Virus record (IMG/VR): IMGVR_UViG_3300025168_000280
Span: 1-35,525 of that record
Reading direction: 5' to 3' (one strand)
Source: a virus
DNA: 35,525 nucleotides
A model generated the notes under the pieces. That model searched no databases, had not been told where the DNA came from, and saw only the letters and a program-made list of their open reading frames with translations. This document shows positions 14,701 to 23,191 of this stretch, in pieces. Made by a program: the position numbers and the translations under genes. Within the stretch, counting starts at the first letter, position 1. The number at the start of each line of letters is the position of its first letter.

Positions 14701-17700
14701 GTTGTCGAGGAACTGGGCCTGCGCACCCTCGTCCATCTGCCGCACGCTCTCCAGCGCTGCACCAATACTCACACCACCGCGAGCTCCACCGTCTTGGTAC
14801 AGCAACAGCGCTGCAACCTCCGCTTCCGACGGAGGCCTACGCATAGGCTCCTTGATGGCCGCTTGCTCAATCATCTCTATCTGCTTGCGGACCCGCTCAA
14901 AGAAGCGGTCTTCGACCAGCTGCCCAACGCGAGCCCACCGTGTAGTGCTGGCCACATCAAGGGCTTCCTTGCCCGCGTCCCCGAAGGGGACACCTTCACG
15001 CCGCAGTTGAGCAGTCAGCTGCATGATCTCATCGTTGTACTGGCGCTGCACGACTCCCATCGCATTGGACACCTGGTCGAGCCCCTGCCGAAACGTCGAC
15101 GGCATGGTGGCCGATGTAGACTGAAGCCACATGCGCTGGGCTGCTGAGTCCCACTTCGCCTGCACCCTGCGCGAGGCACGCACAATGGCCTCTCCTGCCT
15201 CCGCTGCGCCCAAGCGAGACACCACCCCCCCTGCTCCCCTGGTCGCCGACGTAGCAGCCAGCAGGGAGGCGCTGACGGTGTCCATCACAGGAAGCACCAC
15301 CTGCTGCATGAACGCCTTGCGGCTTTGGCCCCCTGGGCCGACCGCCCTACCAGCCTGCATGGATGTGCGAGTCTCGAAGGCAGCCTCAGCTACGTCACGG
15401 TCTGGAATAATGCGACGCCACACGAGCTCCCTGGCAGCATCCTCCAAGTAGGCATGCTGTGTGAGCGTCACCTTCTTGTCTTCAAACAACGCTCGCTCGA
15501 GCTCTACCCGTTGGGGTCGACGGGGGTCGACCACGTTCAGCATGTCGAGCACATCGTCGGCACTGTCGAGTACGTCGTACATGCCCTCCTCGGCAGCCGG
15601 GTACGCTTGATAGATCGCACGCTGCCCCTCTCCAACGCGGCGCATGTTTTCTGCTGTCGCGAGCTCTCGAGGCACCATCAATCTGTCGGTGACGAAGCGC
15701 ATGTCTCGAGGAACGTGGGCGTCGACCATCTCTTCGACAGTTCGTTGGAAAGCCCGACCCAGAGCGGACCCATACTGCACCGCGGCAGGGGCCTTGGCAA
15801 GGTCGCGAGCCGCTTCACTCGTCTCGGTGGGTAAACGGAAGAAGCCCTTCAGCGGACTGTTGGCCTTCATCCCACGAGACGCCCCGAGCGCACTGGTCTC
15901 GTCAGCCAAGCTCAGCATCATTCGCACGCGCTGGTTCGAAGTGCGTACCGCAGCAGATCCGGCGGTGTTGGCTGCGTCCCGGAACAAGTCGGCAACCTCG
16001 TCGGCACCGCGAGCCTTCTTTGATGCGTCAAGGGCGTCAGCGTACAAGCTGTCTGCGTTGAGCACACGCCTCGCTTGGTCAGGACCGAGCAGGTCTTCGA
16101 CCACCTTCATCAGGTTGCCGCCGTCGGGACGAAGCGCCTCTCGCACGGTGGAGGACTCAAGACCCAAGCGCCATTCAAGGATGGCTTCTTCGAGTGCTAC
16201 TCGGTGAGCAAGCGTGAGCTCGTCAGCCTCAGACGCGACAGCCCAAGACTGAGCGCCCGCGCGGTTTAGGATGTGGCGCCCAACGTCCGACGTTTCGGCC
16301 AGCCCAATGATGTGGTCATAGGTGAAGGGCGCGTCGTCGAGCAGGGCAGCACGCATGGTAAAGGGGGCGCTGAGTTGGCGCTGGATATTCGCTGCCACTG
16401 CTCGAGCTGGCTCACCCTTGTGCAGCAGGATGTCGACCACACTGGCCGTCTCCATGCCATCGCCCACCAGCTGCGACAGCTCTCGGTGAGCCATGTGCGC
16501 CTGATACCAAGCACGAGGGCTGGTGGCCCGACTGACCATTTCGCCCGTCTCACTGAGCACCTTCGCACCCTTGGCGACGCGCGCCCCGAACACACCAGCT
16601 TTGGCCAAGCTGGACGCGGCCGACGTCACATTCGCGCCCGGCACAATGGGGAGGGCTATGCCACCCATCAACGCTGGGATGAAAGACAAATACTGCCGGT
16701 CGCCCAGGTGGTCTGTGTAGCTGGGGATGCTGTTGACCTCGTCGAGCAAGCTACGCCCGCGGGCATTGTTCATGGCGACGTCAGAGAAGAAGCCCCCCGT
16801 GCTGGCGGCGACACGCTTACCCGCCTCGTCGAACGACGTTGGTGCGTCTCGGTCGATCGGCTTGAACGCAAGCGGAACAATGTCGCCAGTGTTGATGCGC
16901 TCGAATTTGCCCTTGCGGTACAGCTCCACCGGGTCGAAAGCAAAGTTGAAAGAAGGGGCATACGCCCTCATTGCAACGTCACCCACAAACCGCTGCGCCT
17001 TGTCCAGGGTGCTGACCTCGACTCCAGTCGCATCAGCCACCGCCTTGCGACTGCGGTCCACCAGGTACGCGATGTTGTCCGCGAGGTCGTCAGGGTTCTG
17101 GAGGTCGCCCTGCTCATCCACCTCGTAGAACAGCGGCATTGTGTCGAAGATGAACTCGCCCGAAGTGGCTTCAGCAATACCGAGCGCCCCTCGCATGAAC
17201 GCCGCAAGCGGGGTCTCTACAATCTGCCTGCGCTCCTCGTCGATCTCGCTCAGCTTCCCGTCGAACCACGAGTCGAGGTCGGCTTCAGCTTCTTCGGGCG
17301 TCATGCCTGCAGCCACGTTCTGCTGGTACTTGACCTTCCGAGCAGCTTGGAGCTCCGCAATACGTCGGTCGAAGTCGTCGCCCTCGTACAGGACCTGCCG
17401 ACCAAACTGCTGCAGCAGGAGCTCGCGACCGCTGGCCTTGCGAGGCCGCCCGTCTTCACCCACGATGTAGCCGTCGGTGTTCAACAAGATGTCGCTGATA
17501 CCGAAGCTACCGATGTCGCGACCCTCGGGGGTGACTGAGCGCTCAAGCAACTGCCGGCGCAGGTCAGCTTGGTCTTTCTGTTTCGCTGCCTCAGGCAGGG
17601 TGGAGACCAGCTGTTGGCGCTTCAGCTCCCTGGCCCGCTCCTCGTAGCCCAGCACAATCTCAGCTTGAGACAGGGGTATCGTCAGACCCAGGGTGTCGAC

Positions 17701-17907
17701 CGGTTCACCTGCCGGGAGCGTCGGCTCAGGCAGCGGCTCCTCGACCACCACCTCAGGAGCAGGCGGCATCCCGAGCAGGAACAGCTCCCGCTCGGCCAGA
17801 GCGTCGCGCTCCAACGCCTCGGACTGCAGACGACGGAGCTCCTCCTCCGGGATCATGGGGAGGCCCTCGAGCGACACCGGAGGGGGAAAGTCGAAGGGTG
17901 TACTCAT
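11797..17907 (-). CDS. Giant internal virion (ejection) protein, 2036 aa
   Basis: The largest gene, third in the run of genes that matches the T7 gp14-gp15-gp16 order, so a gp16-like DNA-ejection role is inferred. It begins with a Pro/Glu-rich segment (about 1-75) and continues mostly as charged alpha helices. Hydrophobic stretches occur near residues 405-425 (SFIPALMGGIALPIVPG) and at about 1530-1590 (AAAYGLLSAGIVLGGPLWIIPG, then VGLNLLTAPMMMVGTLGY), possibly for insertion into the host envelope. The C-terminal part has ASVLDYGAVPDVV and SINRYALFATF, a pattern seen in large phage virion proteins. No lytic transglycosylase or RNA polymerase motif was found by eye. At 2036 aa it is longer than T7 gp16 (1318 aa). 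Confidence 0.75.
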   Translation of the reverse strand: MSTPFDFPPPVSLEGLPMIPEEELRRLQSEALERDALAERELFLLGMPPAPEVVVEEPLPEPTLPAGEPVDTLGLTIPLSQAEIVLGYEERARELKRQQLVSTLPEAAKQKDQADLRRQLLERSVTPEGRDIGSFGISDILLNTDGYIVGEDGRPRKASGRELLLQQFGRQVLYEGDDFDRRIAELQAARKVKYQQNVAAGMTPEEAEADLDSWFDGKLSEIDEERRQIVETPLAAFMRGALGIAEATSGEFIFDTMPLFYEVDEQGDLQNPDDLADNIAYLVDRSRKAVADATGVEVSTLDKAQRFVGDVAMRAYAPSFNFAFDPVELYRKGKFERINTGDIVPLAFKPIDRDAPTSFDEAGKRVAASTGGFFSDVAMNNARGRSLLDEVNSIPSYTDHLGDRQYLSFIPALMGGIALPIVPGANVTSAASSLAKAGVFGARVAKGAKVLSETGEMVSRATSPRAWYQAHMAHRELSQLVGDGMETASVVDILLHKGEPARAVAANIQRQLSAPFTMRAALLDDAPFTYDHIIGLAETSDVGRHILNRAGAQSWAVASEADELTLAHRVALEEAILEWRLGLESSTVREALRPDGGNLMKVVEDLLGPDQARRVLNADSLYADALDASKKARGADEVADLFRDAANTAGSAAVRTSNQRVRMMLSLADETSALGASRGMKANSPLKGFFRLPTETSEAARDLAKAPAAVQYGSALGRAFQRTVEEMVDAHVPRDMRFVTDRLMVPRELATAENMRRVGEGQRAIYQAYPAAEEGMYDVLDSADDVLDMLNVVDPRRPQRVELERALFEDKKVTLTQHAYLEDAARELVWRRIIPDRDVAEAAFETRTSMQAGRAVGPGGQSRKAFMQQVVLPVMDTVSASLLAATSATRGAGGVVSRLGAAEAGEAIVRASRRVQAKWDSAAQRMWLQSTSATMPSTFRQGLDQVSNAMGVVQRQYNDEIMQLTAQLRREGVPFGDAGKEALDVASTTRWARVGQLVEDRFFERVRKQIEMIEQAAIKEPMRRPPSEAEVAALLLYQDGGARGGVSIGAALESVRQMDEGAQAQFLDNVRKLVRRGEYRAQWSRLMQDFFTSQSMLANVDKTEAVIKRVDAHIDKYIQAGQEGVDAVKRARQLSARMTPSSKEILNLLDEMAKAAILEPTHGNIQKVIARLRDDMPETLGRRGAARISLASLFKKGKLFADAILETQQSWQLAADRRFAVTQIWDDLFRRNPELRTALTPTATADTEFGVSQMALRYGGPNHAVTSVLDRLRTALGEEFPTELEEAFVRAMNKVFSPETLRATGAEPHATGLADPVLEPMLSWARKRMQHMSSEEQLNMVESVFDAMQADGTLYPSVRLNPVGGTSGSRDVQFAKAQIVVLEAQQNHDLKNPVSIFMRDAVRELKSRGMANGAIQKLIAEGAERGIEAGLASFVGNQARATMRTWGFSSFATPGALDQVMATVLRIPTDPDIAYPVLPGMEDVLTEMKSGAANGSLLSTLQNIHSQTLLAEGGLAGPAKFILRSLSDVAVYGRQAAAYGLLSAGIVLGGPLWIIPGIPIVRYVGLNLLTAPMMMVGTLGYRQAAKSLAMSAKMAVGDVASAVKNKTVSEWGRALVDTVSPRKPDDFLFTDVYGKEWTVREFEEMAGAYNYYMSRGDVDQAADMLRTIQRDIGVISDAELDSAPWWKMARKLQSSLFDPSRTSISMQLATWTDTVFRRGTFASAIRDGMSPMQAAELARASVLDYGAVPDVVKQSINRYALFATFRMASMREILMAGARGQSDWLRVLRVQMQMQKAAGTWTYGSDYDRIRQFAIPGPDFDYRGTAVAGPQGVFPGGMADLIDLSFFAMGSMAQLAGKEGAAGDIVGRVVDAVLEEQIRPEIQMVLALAANTRPSSRGRLVPDTWAVAFQNAGPDVWEWAVDAFDIKDIGGPLDDRDERRPGASEFRNRQYVFEQNGFRNFQAFTFLATQLMIGRATQDTTKTAIAAGYGPDGYDPKYRGTVPWLMYLVGAGTPVRVKSPEDVYSRSFRRDYFATQ

Positions 17908-17908
17908 G

Positions 17909-20230
17909 TCACTTCACCTTCCCAACCTGCCGGGCACCCATGTCCACACCGTATGTCGGAGGCTGGGGGCCACCTGTCAGCGATTGACGAGCAAGCGCTC
18001 TGTTGAACGGGTCGTCCGGAGTGAAGTCGGACAGGTACGGCAAGCCCGTCGCGGCTTTCCGGTAGCGTTGGCCGATGATGCCAAGCGCCGCAGGGTTATC
18101 GCGATTAATCAAGGACCCTGCAGGGTCTTGCAGCCTTGACACCGCAACCCCGAAGCGACCACCCCCTTCATCAAAGATACCGTCCCCGCCCGGCAACTGA
18201 CCCATGAGCGTTGGGTTCAAGGCTGGAGCCTGGTCCGCAAGGAAAAAGTCGGCCGACGTCCGCGCCGCTGCCCGGTCCAACTCTGCTTGTCGCATGCGTG
18301 CGTTGGCGGCGATTGCAGACAAAGTGTACGGATCAGCGCCGGTCAGCTGTCCGTAGTCCAGCAAGGGCGCCGCGTCGGCAACAGGGGCGGAAGGGGGCGC
18401 AGCCACGACCGGAGTAGTGGCTGCAGTCCGGCGAGGGGTGCCGCCCGTTGTTGCTGCCGGGGCAGGCGTAGCTTCGACAGGGACGTCAACTGGGGGTGGG
18501 GGAGGGGGCGCAGGCACTGGAACCGGAGGCGGTGTCACCTCGGTTGGCGCAGGAGCTCCAGACCCGCCGCGAGCCACGTCGTCCTGCACCATGTTCATCG
18601 CCATGAAGTAGGACACCGCAACACGCTGTACTTCGGGCTTGCCCTTGAACTGCTTGCGCAGCTGGGCGATACCCTCGCTCAGAGACTGGGGGTCGATAGT
18701 GTCAGCAGCATCGTCGCGGTACATTTGGTAGGCGCGGAGGGCCGCGCGGTGCGTGCGGGTCTTCAGCGGACCCTTGCCGCCCAGCCGGCGAGTCCGGTCC
18801 TCGGGTGCTGCGCTGGGGTCGAAGACTGCGGCGCCTTCCTTGCGCACGATGTCGAGCGCGCCCCCGTATGTCCGCATTTGGAACGGCGTCTGGAAGTCGT
18901 CGAAGCTGGCAGGCACCACCTCGAGGCCCTCGGCAGCGGTGACTGAGCGGACGAAGTTTTGCGCCATCTCTCGTTGAATCTGCTCGGGAGTACGCTCGGC
19001 TCGAGCAAGCGCCTTCTCTTCAGCAGTCTGAGCCTCACCTGTAAGGCCGATCTGCTTGAACATCTGCTCGAGGAACTCGTCGTCGAACCACTTCGCTTCC
19101 TCAGGCCTGAAGGCGCTGAACCGCTTTGCCTTCTGGTAGGCAGCGCGGCCTGCCTCGAAGTCAGAACCGGTCGGCACCTGCCCGGTGGTTCGCAACGAGC
19201 CCAAGAACCTGTCGAGCGCAGCACGCTCTTCGGGTGTCAGCTTCTGCTGCTTCTGACGCTCGAGCTCGGATCGGTACGCCGCGCCCCCGTCACCCGTCGC
19301 ACCACCCCCGCCGCCGTACATCTGCTGCAGCGTGTTCTCTACAAGGTCAGCGACTCGGGGAAGCCTGGCTGCTTCACCCCTGCCCGCGGGAAGCATGTCC
19401 GTGAGGGCACCCTTGAGCTGTTCTTGTTGGGCAGCAGTGTATTCAGCGCTGACGGCATCGGGGTTGGTGATACCGAAGAGGTCTGCTGCGATCTTGTTTG
19501 CCTGAGCTCCACCCATACCCCTGTCTTGCAGCATACTTCTGAACGCCGAGGCCTGACCCAGCTTTGCCATCTGGTCTGAGTCATCCGTGATGGCGGCGAT
19601 AATGGTGCCGCTGCCTACCGCATCGCCCCCCAAAGCCTGCTGCAGAACTCGTGGGTCCGTGATGTCAGCCCTCTCGAGGCGTTCTCCAAGGATAGCCAGC
19701 TTGCCGAGCGAGCCGCGCAAGGAGTCTGGAAGCGCCCCCGTCGTGCCGAAGCTGTTGGCGAACGCTTGCTGGCTTGCGACATCCATCTCTTCAAAGCGCG
19801 CCGTGTACGCCGTAGCCTCTGCCTTGCCGACTTCACCCAGCAGCTTCATCAGGTCGATGGTGTCCTTCATGCTGACGCCGCCGCTACCCTTGGCTCGCTT
19901 CGCTGCAAGGCCCAGCTTTAGCTGACCGGCCTGCGCGAGCGCTGACTGGCGACGGCGCGCCTCCGCTTCAACGAGCGTAGCCCGCTTGTCGGTCTGCTTT
20001 CGGATGTCCGCAAGCTGACCGTTGAGTACCTCGAGCCGAGGGATGAACGGGTTGCGAACAGCAGCAGCATCTGCCGCGCGCATCAGCGCCTCGTTGCGAC
20101 GCAGCGGGTAGTAGCGCTCGTACAGCGCACCGCCGAGAGTCACACCCGGTTGGTACGCACCGAGCCCCGAGGGGGTCAGTCCAGCCGTGGAGGTCTGGAG
20201 AGACGATGGAGTTGTTTGCGGCGGTGCCAT
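17909..20230 (-). CDS. Internal virion protein, T7 gp15-like by position, 773 aa
   Basis: Starts at ATG 20230 directly after the previous stop (TGAATG). The first 35 residues are Ser/Thr/Pro/Gly-rich; residues about 40-560 are mostly helical with Gln/Ala/Arg-rich heptad-like stretches (LIEAEARRRQ-type helices, QREMAQNFVRSV). A Pro-rich linker at about 580-620 (PPPVPVPAPPPPPPVDV) separates a C-terminal region with LDYGQLTGADPYTLSAIAANAR and a final disordered tail. Size, helical content and order between a 219-aa and a 2036-aa protein match the second internal core protein of T7-like virions. No enzyme motif is visible. Confidence 0.65.
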   Translation of the reverse strand: MAPPQTTPSSLQTSTAGLTPSGLGAYQPGVTLGGALYERYYPLRRNEALMRAADAAAVRNPFIPRLEVLNGQLADIRKQTDKRATLVEAEARRRQSALAQAGQLKLGLAAKRAKGSGGVSMKDTIDLMKLLGEVGKAEATAYTARFEEMDVASQQAFANSFGTTGALPDSLRGSLGKLAILGERLERADITDPRVLQQALGGDAVGSGTIIAAITDDSDQMAKLGQASAFRSMLQDRGMGGAQANKIAADLFGITNPDAVSAEYTAAQQEQLKGALTDMLPAGRGEAARLPRVADLVENTLQQMYGGGGGATGDGGAAYRSELERQKQQKLTPEERAALDRFLGSLRTTGQVPTGSDFEAGRAAYQKAKRFSAFRPEEAKWFDDEFLEQMFKQIGLTGEAQTAEEKALARAERTPEQIQREMAQNFVRSVTAAEGLEVVPASFDDFQTPFQMRTYGGALDIVRKEGAAVFDPSAAPEDRTRRLGGKGPLKTRTHRAALRAYQMYRDDAADTIDPQSLSEGIAQLRKQFKGKPEVQRVAVSYFMAMNMVQDDVARGGSGAPAPTEVTPPPVPVPAPPPPPPVDVPVEATPAPAATTGGTPRRTAATTPVVAAPPSAPVADAAPLLDYGQLTGADPYTLSAIAANARMRQAELDRAAARTSADFFLADQAPALNPTLMGQLPGGDGIFDEGGGRFGVAVSRLQDPAGSLINRDNPAALGIIGQRYRKAATGLPYLSDFTPDDPFNRALARQSLTGGPQPPTYGVDMGARQVGKVK

Positions 20231-20890
20231 TCAGAACCCCGGGTTCTTGTATTGCCAGAACTGGTTAGACTCGGCGCTGGTCTCCGCAGCCCTGCCCGAC
20301 ATGGCTGTGTTGTCCGTCTCGAGGCGCTGCTGCTCTTCTGCTGCCACTGCGCGGTTCTGCATGATGGCCTGGTCGATTGCGGGAACGCCTGCACCCAGGG
20401 CGCCTGCGGTGAGCGCTTGAGTCAATCCGCCGCGGACACCAGCCTTGCGAGCTCGGCGCTGCTCCTCGAGCTGCGCAATCTCCTGCAGCTGCTGCTGGCG
20501 AACAGCCATGTTCTGCTCGTTGATCTGGCGAGCCTGGTCGTTGGCAAGGTCAACCTCGGCCTGCTGTCCAGCCATCTGCGCGAGGAACAGCTCGCGTCCC
20601 GACAAGGCCTGCCGGTTGGCAAGCTGCTGCATGCCCTGGACCTGCTGCGACTCCAGCGACCGCATGATGCCACCGCGCTGAGCCATCTGGTCTGCTTCGA
20701 TGCGGGTGCGTGCGTTGTCCGTCAGACCGAGCTGGCCGCTGGCGCGCAGGGCTTCAAGGCGGGCAAGACGTTCCTTGTCCTCTTTGTTGAACAGCGCCGT
20801 GCTTTGCGCTGCTTGACTGATTCCGCCGATAGCACCGCTGACGCCTGCCCCGACGGCAGCTCCGATTGCGGCTGTTCCAATCACAGACAT
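20231..20890 (-). CDS. Internal virion protein, T7 gp14-like by features, 219 aa
   Basis: ATG 20890-20888 is chosen over the much longer upstream frame because TAGGAG lies seven bases before it and the preceding gene ends at 20899. Residues 4-25 are a Gly/Ala-rich hydrophobic segment (IGTAAIGAAVGAGVSGAIGG), followed by a long Gln/Arg/Glu-rich coiled coil (about 40-150) and a second Ala/Gly-rich stretch (TQALTAGALGAGVP). A membrane-active start plus coiled coil is what small podovirus ejection proteins, such as T7 gp14, look like. It is first of the three internal-protein genes. Confidence 0.65.
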   Translation of the reverse strand: MSVIGTAAIGAAVGAGVSGAIGGISQAAQSTALFNKEDKERLARLEALRASGQLGLTDNARTRIEADQMAQRGGIMRSLESQQVQGMQQLANRQALSGRELFLAQMAGQQAEVDLANDQARQINEQNMAVRQQQLQEIAQLEEQRRARKAGVRGGLTQALTAGALGAGVPAIDQAIMQNRAVAAEEQQRLETDNTAMSGRAAETSAESNQFWQYKNPGF

Positions 20891-20898
20891 GACCGCTC

Positions 20899-21651
20899 CT
20901 AGTAGAAGGTCTCGAGAGACACGGTCCATCCTACAACGATTGACCGCTGAACCAACGACCAATGGGCGAGGCCGACATGTACGACGTTGTCTCTCGTTGG
21001 AGACGTATTCTTGCTGAACAGCAACCGCCCGGTGCGCTGACCGTATCCGCTCACATGGTACGTGCAGTTGGGGCCGCTGGGTGCCGGCGCCGCAGCAGTG
21101 TTGAATCCGTCGTGTGTCGGCGTCCCCCGGTTGGTCCCCACCTCCTGCACCGCGAACTCGTAGACCCGTGAGTCCTCGAAGCCTTCCTCTTCGAGGTAGA
21201 CGTAGGGAGCAACATGCACCCGACGGTCGACCCCCGCAGGGCCGACGGTTGTAGCGTCTGGCCCGACGTATGCGCTGAAGTTGAAGTGAAACACACCTGT
21301 CGTGTTGCCGCGAATGTTGAACGACATTGCCGTACCCGGAAGCGGCGACCACGTCGGGTTGTCTTCTCCCCGAGCTCGGCGGGTGAACGTCGAAGACGCC
21401 ATCGTGTACCGCTCACCGGGACGGTAGTGCAGGCCCCCAGCGAGGCCGGTCGCACCGTGTTGCACGTTCGTGTACGGCTGGTAGAGCGGCGGCTGGACGT
21501 GCCTGGTCTCAACCCACGCAGGGCTGGCCCGCATGTCGCCTGCAACGATTCCCTCGTGCAGGTACTTGCGCAATGCGTCGTCGTTGCCTGCGAGCTGGCT
21601 CGCCTGCAGGACGTTGCCCGAGACGAAGGTGGTTGGCGGGGAGTAGGCCAT
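20899..21651 (-). CDS. Virion structural protein C of a three-gene set, 250 aa
   Basis: Start ATG 21651-21649 in a TGATG overlap. The N-terminus has FVSGNVLQASQLAGNDDALRKYLH, close in pattern to the GNPLEAADLNSRY of its upstream neighbour; such GN-L-A--LN openings are common in phage virion proteins that anchor on the tail. The rest is beta-rich (TGVFHFNFSAYVGPD, VHVAPYVYLEEEGF, RSIVVGWTVSLETFY). It is probably a tail or fibre-base component. No enzymatic motif. Function inferred from order between nozzle and internal proteins. Confidence 0.6.
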   Translation of the reverse strand: MAYSPPTTFVSGNVLQASQLAGNDDALRKYLHEGIVAGDMRASPAWVETRHVQPPLYQPYTNVQHGATGLAGGLHYRPGERYTMASSTFTRRARGEDNPTWSPLPGTAMSFNIRGNTTGVFHFNFSAYVGPDATTVGPAGVDRRVHVAPYVYLEEEGFEDSRVYEFAVQEVGTNRGTPTHDGFNTAAAPAPSGPNCTYHVSGYGQRTGRLLFSKNTSPTRDNVVHVGLAHWSLVQRSIVVGWTVSLETFY

Positions 21652-22538
21652 CAGTCCTCCTTCATGTGCAGCGCCAAGATGTTGCTGGACTGGTATTGAG
21701 CGGAGATGCCCGGGGTTGACCCGACGTCCAGCACCAGACCGTTGTTCGTGCCATCGTTGCGGGGGTGGTAGATTCCGTGCATCACGAGGCGCAACCCGTA
21801 GACAGTGGTGGTAGAGCCCGGCGCGAAGTGGAACGTCAGCGCAATGTTGCGCCAGCCAGTGCCCCGCTCTTCAGTGTCTGTCAGGCCATTGGTTGTTCCA
21901 TTGAGCCAGTTGATGCCGCCCGACCAGAATGCTGGAAACGCAGCGGTTCCAGCGAGATTGGACAAGGGCTCGCCGTAGCGACCCGAGGTAGACCACGTCG
22001 ACTGGAAGTTGCCTTGGTTTGGAACGTTGACAAAGTTGGCGCGCGAGGTGGAGGTGATGTCCCACTGCAGCTGCACCAGCCAGACATGAGCTCCAATGCA
22101 AACCGGCGTCGTCCCTGCTGACTTTGTGTCTACAGTGACGCTGCCGTCGAGGATTCCGTGCGGAGATGTGGACGCCGTAATGACGCCGCGAACTTGCAAG
22201 TTGGCGTAGACTCGCAACACTTCGTCGGTGTTAATTGCCCAACCTGAACCAAGGGATGCCCCCAAACCGGTGGCATCAAGAGGCACAGGCGTCGCTGGTC
22301 CAGACGTAGTGCGCGCAACCAAGAGCGGGGCTGCGTGCGTAATACCACCCGTCCCCAGCTGGGTCTGTATTGAGTTGACAAGTATGGCACTCGATGAAAG
22401 CTGCGCTGCATCAACGGCATGGTCTGCGACGTTGGTATCGTCGAGGTCTGTCTGAGTGAAGTCGGCGTACCTGCTGTTGAGGTCTGCCGCCTCGAGCGGG
22501 TTGCCTGGATTGATGCGGCTGCGGGTAATGCGGCTCAT
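21651..22538 (-). CDS. Virion structural protein B of a three-gene set, 295 aa
   Basis: ATGA overlap with the upstream gene. Begins MSRITRSRINPGNPLEAADLN, then a helix with VDAAQLSSSAI that echoes ITSAQLKSSAL in the previous protein. Residues about 95-295 are beta-rich with aromatic and Thr/Asn content (VYANLQVRGVITAST, AHVWLVQLQWDITS, IALTFHFAPGSTTTVYGLRLVMHG), typical of a virion surface beta-sandwich. Likely part of the tail tip or fibre assembly with its two neighbours. Confidence 0.6.
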   Translation of the reverse strand: MSRITRSRINPGNPLEAADLNSRYADFTQTDLDDTNVADHAVDAAQLSSSAILVNSIQTQLGTGGITHAAPLLVARTTSGPATPVPLDATGLGASLGSGWAINTDEVLRVYANLQVRGVITASTSPHGILDGSVTVDTKSAGTTPVCIGAHVWLVQLQWDITSTSRANFVNVPNQGNFQSTWSTSGRYGEPLSNLAGTAAFPAFWSGGINWLNGTTNGLTDTEERGTGWRNIALTFHFAPGSTTTVYGLRLVMHGIYHPRNDGTNNGLVLDVGSTPGISAQYQSSNILALHMKED

Positions 22539-23191
22539 CGAAACCTCGCAACCGCCAACAGGACGGTGTTCGCCAAGTGGTACTGCATGATGCGGTTGTT
22601 TGTCGACACGTCTTTGATGGGCTCGTCGTCCGCTTGCCCTGTGCCGTCAAACTGCAGCGAGATGATGTGGTCACCCGGAGGCAGGTTAACCGAGGCGAAC
22701 ACGCAAAAGGACTCCGTGCCAGCTAGCAGCAACTGGAACTCTCCTATCAACAGGCCTGACGCGACGATGCGCAACCGAAGGTGCTTCTCCATGAGCTCGT
22801 AGGTCGTGAGCTTGCCGTTCTTCATAGGGGCGAAGCCGTTGCAGAACGCCAGTCCCGACCACTCGATGTACGTCATCCCCCCCTTGTGACCAGTCAACGT
22901 CTTCTCGAAAGCCGTGACGTAGCCTCCAGAGTAGTTGATGAATGTCGCGCACCTCCACTGGTCGATGGGCACGTTGGTCGCAACAAACTTCGTCTGCTCT
23001 TCCCGGTCGGCAAACAGCCACACCTTGTGAAGAGCGGAGCTTTTGAGTTGTGCGCTTGTGATTGCGCTTGTCGGCAGCTGCGTTCGGTCCAGCGTCTGGA
23101 TGCTGGCGCGGTGGGCCAGTTGCTCACTGTTGAACTGGCCTGAGTCCAGGAGCTGCGACGCTCGGGGCTGGTGTTGAGTCCATCGCTTCAT
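22535..23191 (-). CDS. Virion structural protein A of a three-gene set, 218 aa
   Basis: Start ATG 23191-23189, in an ATGA overlap with the nozzle stop. The N-terminal ~55 residues are helical with FNSEQLAHRASIQTLDRTQLP and ITSAQLKSSAL, short repeats often seen at the attachment end of podovirus tail proteins. The remainder is beta-rich (ATFINYSGGYVTAFEKTL, LRLRIVASGLLIGEFQLLLAG, GDHIISLQFDGTG). It is probably a fibre or tail-tip component. No receptor-binding or enzyme motif can be identified. Confidence 0.6.
   Translation of the reverse strand: MKRWTQHQPRASQLLDSGQFNSEQLAHRASIQTLDRTQLPTSAITSAQLKSSALHKVWLFADREEQTKFVATNVPIDQWRCATFINYSGGYVTAFEKTLTGHKGGMTYIEWSGLAFCNGFAPMKNGKLTTYELMEKHLRLRIVASGLLIGEFQLLLAGTESFCVFASVNLPPGDHIISLQFDGTGQADDEPIKDVSTNNRIMQYHLANTVLLAVARFR

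Noticed and set aside
20891-21352. Long upstream extension of the 219-aa internal protein
   Set aside because: The extension overlaps the 250-aa virion gene in another frame and reads as low-complexity Arg/Gly/Cys; a good ribosome site supports ATG 20890.
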